A program made the translations under genes and the position numbers. The notes below the pieces were generated by a model. The model was given only the letters and a program-made list of their open reading frames with translations, ran no database searches and was not told the DNA's origin. Source: Stenotrophomonas bentonitica (lineage in GTDB: Bacteria; Pseudomonadota; Gammaproteobacteria; Xanthomonadales; Xanthomonadaceae). From it: a stretch of 64,000 nucleotides of DNA. The stretch is taken from NCBI RefSeq assembly GCF_013185915.1, contig NZ_JAAZUH010000001.1:930001-994000 (forward strand). The letters run 5' to 3'. Shown piece by piece: positions 9,231-16,925 of this stretch (positions within the stretch are counted from its first letter, which is position 1; each line of letters opens with the position of its first letter).

Positions 9231-9412
9231 CCCATGTGCCCTTCCTGATCGCCGCCTACGCGGTGTTCGTGCTGGTCCTGGCCGCCGACCTGCTGGGTTC
9301 GCGGCTGCGCCTGCGTGCTGCCCGGAAACAGGCCCTGCAACGCCAGCAGCGGCAGCAGGCGCGCGACACCCGCAGCGCGGCCGCTCCGTTGAGCACGGAG
9401 CTGAGCCGATGA
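9227..9412 (+). CDS. ccmD: CcmD, small haem-export accessory protein
   Basis: A 61-residue single-pass membrane protein. A short periplasmic start precedes a helix ([18 protein letters not shown]) and a basic, coiled cytoplasmic tail, as in CcmD, which tethers CcmE to CcmABC. It overlaps ccmC and ccmE by 4 bp on either side. Identification rests on size, topology and position between ccmC and ccmE. Confidence 0.92.
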   Translation: MTHVPFLIAAYAVFVLVLAADLLGSRLRLRAARKQALQRQQRQQARDTRSAAAPLSTELSR

Positions 9413-9870
9413 CCCCGGTGCAACGGCGCCGGCTGGTGTGGGTGCTGCTGGTGCTGCTCGCCTCCGGGCTGGCCACCACGCTGGTCGCGTTCGCACTCCA
9501 GCGCAACATCGCCTACCTGTACACCCCTTCGGAAGTGCTGCGTGGCGAACACGGCACGCAGTCCAACTTCCGGCTCGGCGGCATGGTGGTCAAAGGCTCG
9601 TTCCAGCGCGCCGAAGGTTCGCTGGACGCGCACTTCGTGGTCACCGACGGCGACGCCACCCTGCCGGTGAGCACCTCGCGGATCCTGCCGGACATGTTCC
9701 GCGAAGACTCCGCCGTGGTGGCCATGGGCCGCCTGCAGGACGGCGTATTCGTCGCCGACGAAGTGCTGGCCAAGCACGACGAGAACTACATTCCCAAGGA
9801 AGTGGCCGACAAGATGGGCAAGGCGCACACCAAGCACGACGTGCCGATGCCTGCCGTGGAGACCCGCTGA
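9409..9870 (+). CDS. ccmE: Haem chaperone CcmE
   Basis: A 153-residue periplasmic haem chaperone with an N-terminal membrane anchor and an OB-fold. The haem-attaching histidine is in [12 protein letters not shown], the canonical HxxxY arrangement. It takes haem from CcmC and hands it to CcmF/CcmH. The stop TGA is directly followed by the GTG of ccmF. Confidence 0.96.
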   Translation: MTPVQRRRLVWVLLVLLASGLATTLVAFALQRNIAYLYTPSEVLRGEHGTQSNFRLGGMVVKGSFQRAEGSLDAHFVVTDGDATLPVSTSRILPDMFREDSAVVAMGRLQDGVFVADEVLAKHDENYIPKEVADKMGKAHTKHDVPMPAVETR

Positions 9871-11790
9871 GTGCTGCCGGAACTGGGGCAGGTCCTGTTG
9901 TTGTGCGCACTGCTGGCCGCCCTGCTGCAGGCGGTGCTGCCACTGTGGGGCGCGCAGCGTGGGCAGGCCGCGTGGATGGCGGTGGCCCGCCCGGCCGCAT
10001 TCGCCCAACTGCTGCTGATCGCCGGCGCGTTCGTGCTGCTCACCGTCGCCTTCGTGCAGCAGGACTTCTCGGTGGCCTACGTGGCCGAAAATTCCAACAG
10101 CCTGCTGCCGCTGGCGTACCGCTATTCGGCGGTGTGGGGCGCGCACGAGGGCTCGCTGCTGCTGTGGGTGCTGGTGCTGGCGTTGTGGGGCGGCGCGGTC
10201 GCGCTGTGGTCCAAGCGCCTGCCCGACACCGTGCGTGCGCGCGTGCTCGGCGTGATGGGCGTCATCAGCCTGGGCTTCATCGCCTTCCTGTTCTTCACCT
10301 CCAACCCGTTCGCGCGCCTGCTGCCGGCGCCGCTGGAAGGCCGCGACCTCAACCCGCTGCTGCAGGACCCGGGGCTGATCATCCACCCGCCGATGCTGTA
10401 CGTGGGGTACGTGGGCTTCGCGGTGCCATTCGCGTTCGCCATCGCCGCGCTGCTCGATGGCCGCGTGGATGCGCGCTGGCTGCGCTGGACCCGGCCGTGG
10501 ACCAACGTGGCCTGGGGCTTCCTTACCCTCGGCATCGCATTGGGCAGCTGGTGGGCATATTACGAACTGGGCTGGGGCGGCTGGTGGTTCTGGGACCCGG
10601 TTGAGAACGCGAGCTTCATGCCGTGGCTCGCCGGCGCGGCATTGATCCATTCGCAGGCGGTCACCGAAAAACGCGGCAGCTTTGCCAGCTGGACCCTGCT
10701 GCTGGCCATCGCCGCATTCGCGCTCTCCCTGCTCGGCGCCTTCCTGGTGCGCTCGGGCGTGCTCACCAGCGTGCACTCGTTCGCGGCCGATCCCTCGCGC
10801 GGCGCTTTCATCCTCGTGTTCCTGGCCCTGGTGGTCGGCGCGGCGCTGCTGCTGTACGCGCTGCGCGCCGGGGCACTGGGCAGCGATGATCCGCGCAAAG
10901 GCTTCATGCCCACCTCGCGCGAGACCCTGCTGCTGGCCAACAACCTGCTGTTGGCCGGGGCCTGCGCGATGGTGCTGCTCGGCACCCTGTACCCGCTGCT
11001 GGCCGACGCGTTGGGGCTGGGCAAGGTCTCTGTCGGCCCGCCCTACTTCGGCACACTGTTCATCGTATTGATGGCGCCGCTGGTGGCGCTGCTGCCGTTC
11101 GGGCCGCTGGTCAACTGGCAGCGCGACCAGGCCTCGAAGCGGCTGGCGCTGCTCGCGCCGTGGGCCGTGTTTGCCCTGCTGCTCGGCGTGCTGGCCTGGT
11201 TCATGGCCCCGCAGGGCAAGCTGAAAGCCGCTGCCGGCGTTGCCGCTGCCGCGTGGGTTGCATTCGGCACCGCGCGTTTCGTGTGGACCCGCCTGCGCGG
11301 CAATGGTCGCTTCAATGCGGAAATGGTCGGCATGCTGCTCGCGCACACCGGCGTGGCCGTGTTCCTGGTCGGCGCACTGCTGGTGGAAGCGTTGAACGTG
11401 CAGCGCGAAGTCGCGCTGGCGCCCGGCCAGACCCTGGAAGTGAGCGGCTACACCCTGCGCTTTGAAGGAGTGGAACACCAGCAGGGCCCCAACTACGTGG
11501 CCGACCGTGGCCATGTGCGCGTGCTGCACGGCGGCCGCGAGCTGGCCCTGCTGCACCCGGAAAAGCGTGCGTATGCCAGCGGCGGCCAGGTGATGACCGA
11601 AGCCGGCATCCATGCGCGCGTGCGCGGCGACGTATACGTGGCGCTGGGCGAGCCACTGGGCAACAATGCCTGGGCCGTACGCGTGCATGTCAAACCGTTC
11701 GTGCGCTGGGTCTGGTTCGGTGCCCTGCTGATGGCACTGGGTGGCTTCGTCACCGCCGCCGACCGCCGTTTCCGTCGTTTCCAGGAGTAG
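9871..11790 (+). CDS. ccmF: Cytochrome c-type biogenesis protein CcmF
   Basis: A 639-residue polytopic membrane protein, the usual size. The WWD domain reads WGGWWFWDPVENASFMPW, with conserved histidines in LIIHPPMLYVGYVG and WGAHEGSLLLW. It is the haem lyase component that joins haem from CcmE to apocytochrome CxxCH sites with CcmH and CcmI. It starts with GTG immediately after the ccmE stop, and no alternative start fits better. Confidence 0.96.
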   Translation: MLPELGQVLLLCALLAALLQAVLPLWGAQRGQAAWMAVARPAAFAQLLLIAGAFVLLTVAFVQQDFSVAYVAENSNSLLPLAYRYSAVWGAHEGSLLLWVLVLALWGGAVALWSKRLPDTVRARVLGVMGVISLGFIAFLFFTSNPFARLLPAPLEGRDLNPLLQDPGLIIHPPMLYVGYVGFAVPFAFAIAALLDGRVDARWLRWTRPWTNVAWGFLTLGIALGSWWAYYELGWGGWWFWDPVENASFMPWLAGAALIHSQAVTEKRGSFASWTLLLAIAAFALSLLGAFLVRSGVLTSVHSFAADPSRGAFILVFLALVVGAALLLYALRAGALGSDDPRKGFMPTSRETLLLANNLLLAGACAMVLLGTLYPLLADALGLGKVSVGPPYFGTLFIVLMAPLVALLPFGPLVNWQRDQASKRLALLAPWAVFALLLGVLAWFMAPQGKLKAAAGVAAAAWVAFGTARFVWTRLRGNGRFNAEMVGMLLAHTGVAVFLVGALLVEALNVQREVALAPGQTLEVSGYTLRFEGVEHQQGPNYVADRGHVRVLHGGRELALLHPEKRAYASGGQVMTEAGIHARVRGDVYVALGEPLGNNAWAVRVHVKPFVRWVWFGALLMALGGFVTAADRRFRRFQE

Positions 11791-11794
11791 TTCC

Positions 11795-12406
11795 GTGTCC
11801 GATCCCCGCACCGCCTCCCGCCCGCTGCCGCCCGTGGCCATCGTCATCGGCGTGCTGTTCTTCTTCGGGCTGCTCGGGTTGATGGTGTACGGGGTGATGA
11901 AGTCCGGCGCGCCGGACCGCGACATCCTGCCTTCGGCGTTGATCGGCAAGCCGGCTCCTGCCTTCGAACTGCCGGTGCTGCACGATCCCGGGATCAAGGT
12001 CAGCAGCAACGAATTGCGCGGCGCCCCGTACGTGCTCAACGTGTGGGGCAGCTGGTGCGCGGCCTGCCGCGAAGAACACCCGATCCTGACCCGCTTCGCC
12101 GAAACCAAGCGCGTGCGCGTGATCGGCTACAACTGGAAGGACGAACCGGCCGACGCGCTGCGCTGGCTGGAACAGCTGGGCAACCCGTTCGTGCTGGTGC
12201 TCAGCGACATCGAAGGCCGCACTGCGATCGACTGGGGCGTGACCGCCGCGCCGGAAACCTTCCTGGTCGACGCCAGCGGCGTGGTGCGCTGGAAGTACAG
12301 CGGCGCGCTGAGCCAGCGCGTGATCGATACGCAGTTGTTGCCGGAACTGGAGAAACTGGAAGGTGCCCATGCTCAGCCGCGTACGACCACGCCGCCTGCG
12401 GAGTGA
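11795..12406 (+). CDS. ccmG: Thiol:disulfide interchange protein CcmG (DsbE)
   Basis: A 203-residue membrane-anchored periplasmic thioredoxin-fold protein. An N-terminal helix (VAIVIGVLFFFGLLGLMVYG) is followed by the active site WGSWCAACREEHP and a cis-proline region (TAAPETFLVD). It reduces the apocytochrome or CcmH cysteines before haem attachment. The GTG at 11795 is taken as start because a CAGGAG ribosome site lies 5-10 bp before it; upstream in-frame codons fall inside ccmF. The 3' end overlaps ccmH by 38 bp. Confidence 0.94.
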   Translation: MSDPRTASRPLPPVAIVIGVLFFFGLLGLMVYGVMKSGAPDRDILPSALIGKPAPAFELPVLHDPGIKVSSNELRGAPYVLNVWGSWCAACREEHPILTRFAETKRVRVIGYNWKDEPADALRWLEQLGNPFVLVLSDIEGRTAIDWGVTAAPETFLVDASGVVRWKYSGALSQRVIDTQLLPELEKLEGAHAQPRTTTPPAE

Positions 12407-12878
12407 TTCCGGCGCCGCGTGCCGCACGACTCAGAGTCGTGCGCTACCGGTGTGGGCTATCGCATTTTTGTTGATGATGCCGCTGTTGGCGCTGGCGCAG
12501 GCGGTGTCCGACCCGACCCCGCTGCAGTACCGCGACGCCGCCGAGGAAGCGCGCTTCCATGCGCTGGCCGCCGAGCTGCGCTGCGTGCAGTGCCAGAACC
12601 AGTCGCTGGCCGACTCCAACGCGCAGATCGCGCACGACCTGCGCCGTGAAGTGCTGACGCTGATGCAGCAGGGCCGGAGCGACGCGGAGATCAAGCAGTT
12701 CCTGGTGGAGCGCTACGGCGAGTTCGTGCTGTACCGCCCGCTGATGGACACGCGCAACAGCGTGCTGTGGTTCGGCCCGCTGGTGCTGGTCCTGGCCGGC
12801 GCGGGCGTGCTGTTCTGGGTGGTGCGGCGACGCAGCCGCCAGGTGCAACCGATGGGCGACAGCGAGGAACGCTGGTGA
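12369..12878 (+). CDS. ccmH: Cytochrome c maturation protein CcmH (short, CcmL-type)
   Basis: A 169-residue protein with a signal or anchor helix, the conserved LRCVQCQNQSLADSNA thiol motif that binds apocytochrome, a three-helix domain and a C-terminal membrane helix. ATG 12369 is chosen because GGAAGG lies 5 bp upstream. The first 27 residues then come from a REP palindrome (12424-12442, arms GCACGACTC/GAGTCGTGC) set in the 5' end of the gene. GTG 12450 would give a more ordinary signal peptide but has no visible ribosome site. The gene overlaps ccmI by 4 bp. Confidence 0.9.
   Translation: MLSRVRPRRLRSDSGAACRTTQSRALPVWAIAFLLMMPLLALAQAVSDPTPLQYRDAAEEARFHALAAELRCVQCQNQSLADSNAQIAHDLRREVLTLMQQGRSDAEIKQFLVERYGEFVLYRPLMDTRNSVLWFGPLVLVLAGAGVLFWVVRRRSRQVQPMGDSEERW
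12419..12448. repeat. REP palindrome inside the 5' end of ccmH
   Basis: Arms GCACGACTC (12424-12432) and GAGTCGTGC (12434-12442) are separated by one base and followed by GCTACC, the typical tail of the REP family seen elsewhere in this window. It lies within the predicted ccmH coding region just past the ccmG stop. Confidence 0.8.
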
Positions 12879-13867
12879 GCGCGTGGATGCAGATGATTGC
12901 CGGGCTGTGCGCCGCGGTGGTGGCCATGGTGGTGCTGTGGCCGTTGCGCCGCAGCGGCCGACGTGGACCGTTCCTGGCCGCCGTGATTGCCCTTGGCGTG
13001 GCCGGGGTGGCGCTGTACATGCTGGTGGGCACGCCGAAGGCGATGGATGCCGTGGCCGAACCGGGCCCCGCCTCGCTGGAACAGGGCGTGCGCGAGCTGG
13101 AAGCCGCGTTGGCGCGCGAGCCGCAGCGTGCCGATGGCTGGGCCCTGCTGGGCCGCTCGGAACTCGCGCTGGGCAACATGGACAAGGCCAACCAGGCGTT
13201 CGCCCGTGCGGTGGGCCTGGCGCCGGACGAAGTGCCGCTGCTGGTGGAAGCCGCGCAGGCGCGTGCCCAGGCCGACCCGTCCAAGCGGTTCGACGACGTC
13301 GCCCTGCAGTGGCTGCGCCATGCCCAGCAGGTGGACCCCAACAGCGAGCGCGCCGGCTGGTTGATCGGCATCGCGCAGCGCCAGCGTGGGCAGGACGCGG
13401 AAGCGGCGGCGACATGGGAAGCGTTGTTGCCGCGCCTGGAGCCGGCTGCGGCGAACGCGTTGCGAGAGCAGATTGCCGTTGCGCGTGGCAAGGCGGGTGA
13501 GTCCCCTGCCCCGGTTTCGGCCGACCCCGGTGCCAAGGCGTTGAACATCTCGGTGACGCTGGGCAAAGGCATCGACAAGGCGACGTTGCCCGCCGACGCC
13601 ACGGTGTTCGTCATCGCCCGCATGCCCAACGGCCCACCGATGCCGGTGGCGGTGCAGAAGCACCGCCTGGCCGACCTGCCGCTGCAGATCACCCTGGGCG
13701 ACGGCGACAGCCCGATGCCGACGGCGAAACTATCGTCGCTGGAGGAGGTCGAGGTATTTGCCCGGATCTCGGCCAGCGGCCAGGCGAACCGTCAGGAGGG
13801 CGATATCGATTCGCCCGTGGTGCGGGTAAAGCTGCCACACAAAGACAAGGTAGAAATAGCCCTTTAG
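12875..13867 (+). CDS. ccmI: Cytochrome c maturation protein CcmI (CycH), TPR protein
   Basis: A 330-residue protein. A short N-terminal part has two membrane helices (MIAGLCAAVVAMVVLWPL and FLAAVIALGVAGVALYML). TPR repeats at about 75-215 bind apocytochrome C-termini, and a periplasmic beta domain (about 230-330, with ATVFVIARMPNGPPMPVAVQ) is typical of CcmI. It starts with GTG overlapping the ccmH stop. It is the last gene of the operon, and a REP element begins directly after its TAG stop. Confidence 0.93.
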   Translation: MSAWMQMIAGLCAAVVAMVVLWPLRRSGRRGPFLAAVIALGVAGVALYMLVGTPKAMDAVAEPGPASLEQGVRELEAALAREPQRADGWALLGRSELALGNMDKANQAFARAVGLAPDEVPLLVEAAQARAQADPSKRFDDVALQWLRHAQQVDPNSERAGWLIGIAQRQRGQDAEAAATWEALLPRLEPAAANALREQIAVARGKAGESPAPVSADPGAKALNISVTLGKGIDKATLPADATVFVIARMPNGPPMPVAVQKHRLADLPLQITLGDGDSPMPTAKLSSLEEVEVFARISASGQANRQEGDIDSPVVRVKLPHKDKVEIAL

Positions 13868-13890
13868 AGACACGCCACGCGTGTCCCACG
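13868..13890. repeat. REP element between convergent ccmI and the hypothetical gene
   Basis: Palindrome GACACGC-CAC-GCGTGTC followed by CCAC. It belongs to the same family as 19134-19159, 19218-19243 and 63582-63604 (core GGACACGC/GCGTGTC). It may act as a transcript-end stabiliser. Confidence 0.75.
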
Positions 13891-13943
13891 TGATGCCACA
13901 CACCCCAAGGCATTCGTTCACGCTTCGGTCCGCTGAAGCCGCC

Positions 13944-14678
13944 CTACCTGCTGGGGCAGCGCTTGGTTGAGGGCGCGGCGCCTTCCATCACAGTGCGCAC
14001 GACCTCGTCTACCTCCCTCCAGGGGCGGATGGAGCTGGTCTGGTAGGTGTAGTCAACCGCGAGTCGCTCCTTTCGATATGCCACCCTGCATCGCTGGATC
14101 TCGCGAGTCTTGTCAAAACTGCTACAGGAGGCCTGGAACGGGAATTCGCCTGGCCGATACTGCAGGGAAGGTAATGCCGCGTAGTAGATGAAAAAGTTCA
14201 TCCGCCCTCCCGGATCTCCTTCCAGTCTAACCACGCCATCTTTGGGCTGCTCAGTGCGTACGGTCCATTCGCGCTTGGCAAGATCAGTCCAGATGGGAGC
14301 ATCGGATCGGTCGCAGTTCAGCAGGACGTCGATCTGCGGCCCCACTGCATCATCAAAGCAACCGTGCCGAAAAGGGTCGACACTAGAGATGGACAGGCTG
14401 ACCGAGGCTGTATCCACCGACGGAATGGATTCCATGTACATCCTCAGACCGTTGGCAGTGATCTGGCGTCCGCTTGGCGTCGTGGGTCGCCCCCAGTCCA
14501 TGCGGATCTTCTGGCCACAGTACGACAGGACACCGTTGACGAGCTCCCCGTCGTACTGCTGCTTGATTCTGGCCCGCAGCGCCTCCTTCCTGGCCATGTG
14601 GGTGCTGCACGCATGCCACAGAAAGGCGATGACGCCCAACAGGGCCACCGATAGAACGATCCTGGTCGTACGGTTCAT
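13944..14678 (-). CDS. Membrane-anchored hypothetical protein
   Basis: A 244-residue protein of unknown family. Residues 6-23 form one hydrophobic segment (IVLSVALLGVIAFLWHAC) flanked by arginines, then a long, mostly polar domain with six or more cysteines (for example SYCGQKIRMDW, RHGCFDD, LLNCDRSD, QASCSSF and QRCRVAY). It is probably inserted with its domain in the periplasm, where disulfides could form. The start MNRTTRI has GGGAAG five bases upstream; in-frame codons further upstream code for an arginine-rich, non-protein-like stretch. It is convergent with the ccm operon and divergent from metX. Confidence 0.7.
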   Translation of the reverse strand: MNRTTRIVLSVALLGVIAFLWHACSTHMARKEALRARIKQQYDGELVNGVLSYCGQKIRMDWGRPTTPSGRQITANGLRMYMESIPSVDTASVSLSISSVDPFRHGCFDDAVGPQIDVLLNCDRSDAPIWTDLAKREWTVRTEQPKDGVVRLEGDPGGRMNFFIYYAALPSLQYRPGEFPFQASCSSFDKTREIQRCRVAYRKERLAVDYTYQTSSIRPWREVDEVVRTVMEGAAPSTKRCPSR

Positions 14679-14719
14679 CTTCCCTGCCTGTTGGCGTTCA
14701 ATTTCGCTTGGCGCCGACT

Positions 14720-14886
14720 GGACACGCGTGACGTGTCCGTACGCGGGATGCCCCCTCACCCCCTGCTTGGGCCCGCGCTGCCGGATCGTAACGTGTCGCG
14801 CACCGGCGCGCCATGGCCGCCACCTGCGTGCCTGCACACACCATTCCACCCGCCCGTACGGCACCCCCACCCACCCCGGGTAGAAT
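14720..14886. promoter_or_regulatory. Divergent control region upstream of metX, with a 7-bp dyad and a -10 box
   Basis: The region between the hypothetical gene and metX holds a perfect dyad GGACACG-N5-CGTGTCC at 14720-14738. A TAGAAT -10-like box at 14881-14886 ends six bases before the metX ATG, which implies a very short leader or a leaderless transcript. No convincing -35 box is seen. Confidence 0.45.
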
Positions 14887-14892
14887 GCCCGC

Positions 14893-16005
14893 ATGACCGA
14901 ATTCATCCCGCCCGGCACCCGTTACCACGCCCTGCCCTCGCCGTTCGCGTTCAAGCGCGGCGGCGAACTGCATGGAGGCCACGTGGCCTTCGAAACCTGG
15001 GGCACACTCAACGCCGACGCCAGCAACGCCCTCCTGATCGTCACCGGCCTCTCGCCCGACGCGCATGCGGCCGCCAACGACGCCAACCCGGCGCCGGGCT
15101 GGTGGGAAGGCATGCTCGGCCCGGGCAAGGCGATCGATACCGAGCGCTGGTTCGTGGTGTGCGTGAACTCACTGGGCAGCTGCAAGGGCTCCACCGGGCC
15201 GGCCACGGTCAACCCGGCCACCGGCGAGCTGTACCGCCTGCAGTTCCCCGAGCTGTCCATCGAAGACGGCGCCCGCGCCGCCGTGGACGTGGTGCGCGCC
15301 CTCGGCATTACCCAGCTGGCCTGCGTGATCGGCAACTCCATGGGCGGCATGACCGCGCTGGCGGTACTGCTGTTGCACCCGGGTATCGCACGCAGCCACG
15401 TCAACATCTCCGGCAGCGCGCAGGCGTTGCCATTCTCCATTGCGATCCGCTCGCTGCAGCGCGAAGCGATCCGGCTGGACCCGCAGTGGAACGGCGGCCG
15501 TTACAGCGACGACCAGTATCCTGAGTCCGGCATGCGCATGGCGCGCAAACTCGGCGTCATCACCTATCGCTCCGCACTGGAATGGGACGGCCGCTTCGGC
15601 CGCGTGCGGCTGGATTCGGACCAGACCGACGACGATCCGTTCGGGCTGGAATTCCAGGTGGAAAGTTACCTGGAAGGCCATGCACGTCGCTTCGTGCGCT
15701 TCTTCGACCCCAACTGCTACCTGTACCTCAGCCGCTCGATGGACTGGTTCGACCTGGCCGAATACGCCGACGGCGACGTGATGGCCGGGCTGGCCACCAT
15801 CAAGGTGGAGAAAGCGCTCGCCATCGGCGCCAACACCGACATCCTGTTCCCGGTGCAGCAACAGCAGCAGATCGCCGACGGCCTGCGTGCCGGCGGTGCC
15901 GACGCACAGTTCATCGGGTTGGATTCGCCGCAGGGGCACGACGCCTTCCTGGTCGATTTCGAGCGCTTCGGCCCCGCCGTGCGCACGTTCCTGGACGCGC
16001 TCTGA
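14893..16005 (+). CDS. metX: MetX-family O-acyltransferase (probable serine/homoserine O-succinyltransferase)
   Basis: A 370-residue alpha/beta hydrolase-fold acyltransferase. The nucleophile is Ser in IGNSMGGMTAL, with Asp in NTDILFPV and His in SPQGHDAFLVD. The family acylates homoserine for methionine synthesis, but xanthomonad members have been reported to use succinyl-CoA and L-serine, feeding cysteine synthesis. Asn-Ser rather than Gly-Ser at the elbow and GSCKGSTGPATVNP fit that subgroup as I recall it. The exact substrate is therefore uncertain. The start is supported by a -10 box close upstream and by the family N-terminus. The next gene follows after 3 bp. Confidence 0.85.
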   Translation: MTEFIPPGTRYHALPSPFAFKRGGELHGGHVAFETWGTLNADASNALLIVTGLSPDAHAAANDANPAPGWWEGMLGPGKAIDTERWFVVCVNSLGSCKGSTGPATVNPATGELYRLQFPELSIEDGARAAVDVVRALGITQLACVIGNSMGGMTALAVLLLHPGIARSHVNISGSAQALPFSIAIRSLQREAIRLDPQWNGGRYSDDQYPESGMRMARKLGVITYRSALEWDGRFGRVRLDSDQTDDDPFGLEFQVESYLEGHARRFVRFFDPNCYLYLSRSMDWFDLAEYADGDVMAGLATIKVEKALAIGANTDILFPVQQQQQIADGLRAGGADAQFIGLDSPQGHDAFLVDFERFGPAVRTFLDAL

Positions 16006-16008
16006 GCC

Positions 16009-16614
16009 ATGCGCCAGCAAGGCAAGCTGAGCGAGTGGAATGACGCGCGCGGCTTCGGCTTCGTGCAGCCCAACGGCGGCGGCGAGCGCTGTTTCGTGCA
16101 CATCCATGCATTCACGACGCGCGACCGGCGGCCTGCACTGGGCGACGTGATCACCTATGACGTGCAGCGCGATGCGAAAGGGCGCAACAATGCGGTGGGC
16201 GTGCGCTTTGCAGTGCAGCGCGATGGGGTCCGTGCGGGCAGCCGCGCGAGCACCCGCAATGCCGCAGGTCCGGATCGCCTGCCGCGCACGGCCATCGGGC
16301 TCCTGTTCCTCGCTGGCATCGGCATCGCCTCGTTTCTCGGCTATTGCCCAACGTGGCTGGCTGCACTTTATGCCGGTCTCAGTGCACTGACCTACTGGGT
16401 GTACTCGCTCGACAAGGTCTCGGCACAACGCGGCCTGGACCGCACGCCGGAGAAGATACTCCAGATGCTGGCGCTCTTCGGCGGCTGGCCTGGCGCGCTG
16501 ATCGCGCAGGCAAGGCTTCGGCACAAGAATCGAAAGGTGTCGTTCCAGGTGATGTTCTGGATCGCTGTAGCGATGAATCTGGCCGCACTGTGGTGGGTGT
16601 GCAATCTTCGGTAG
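16009..16614 (+). CDS. Cold-shock domain / DUF1294 membrane protein
   Basis: A 201-residue two-part protein. Residues 3-70 are a cold-shock domain with RNP1-like GFGFVQ and RNP2-like CFVHIHAF. After a basic linker, residues about 88-200 form the DUF1294 membrane domain, with three hydrophobic segments and the conserved SLDKVSAQR and TPEKILQMLALFGGWPGALIAQ. The combination is common in proteobacteria but its function is unknown; cytoplasmic nucleic-acid binding tied to the membrane is a reasonable inference. The last codon and the stop (CGG TAG) coincide with the terminal repeat of the 152-bp element that follows. Confidence 0.85.
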   Translation: MRQQGKLSEWNDARGFGFVQPNGGGERCFVHIHAFTTRDRRPALGDVITYDVQRDAKGRNNAVGVRFAVQRDGVRAGSRASTRNAAGPDRLPRTAIGLLFLAGIGIASFLGYCPTWLAALYAGLSALTYWVYSLDKVSAQRGLDRTPEKILQMLALFGGWPGALIAQARLRHKNRKVSFQVMFWIAVAMNLAALWWVCNLR

Positions 16615-16760
16615 GGTCGCATCCCAATCGACCGCCGATACCTGATCCGCGTTCGGTTGTGGCATGAACGTCGGCGGGGAAAGCGTACTTCTCGACGCAG
16701 GTCATGCGTTACAGAACGTTGCACCGCTACCGGCAGTCGTTTGGGAACCGACCCTACCGG
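16608..16760. mobile_element. About 152-bp element with terminal inverted repeats, copy A (MITE-like)
   Basis: The left end (GGTAGGGTCG...CGACCGCCGATA) and the right end (CGTTTGGGAACCGACCCTACC) are imperfect inverted repeats of about 33 bp. The interior matches, in reverse orientation, copy B at 53119-53270: shared pieces include GGTCATGCGTT and GCATG-AC. It contains no ORF of note. It begins at the stop codon of the DUF1294 gene and fills half of the gap before the histidine kinase gene. Confidence 0.75.
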
Positions 16761-16884
16761 GATTGCGCGAGAGGTTGGTTTGTCGCGGCCAGAAACCCAG
16801 CGCTCAGGAGCCGTCGCTAGCCCCCAAAGTTTCTGTAGGAATAGCCCGCAGAATCCGCCAAAACATTTTTACACAGTATTTACA

Positions 16885-16925
16885 ACCGTAGAATTACGGT
16901 AGCGCGAATCCAGGGAGGATTCGCG
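16885..16925 (+). promoter_or_regulatory. Operator-like dyad over a -10 box and a Shine-Dalgarno-enclosing hairpin before the PAS kinase
   Basis: ACCGTA-GAAT-TACGGT is a perfect dyad at 16885-16900 that contains the -10-like TAGAAT (16889-16894). Immediately downstream, CGCGAATCC (16903-16911) and GGATTCGCG (16917-16925) form a 9-bp stem with a 5-base loop. The ribosome site AGGGAGG (16912-16918) lies in the loop and 3' arm, and the G of the GTG start ends the stem. The structure could hide the ribosome site. Confidence 0.55.
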
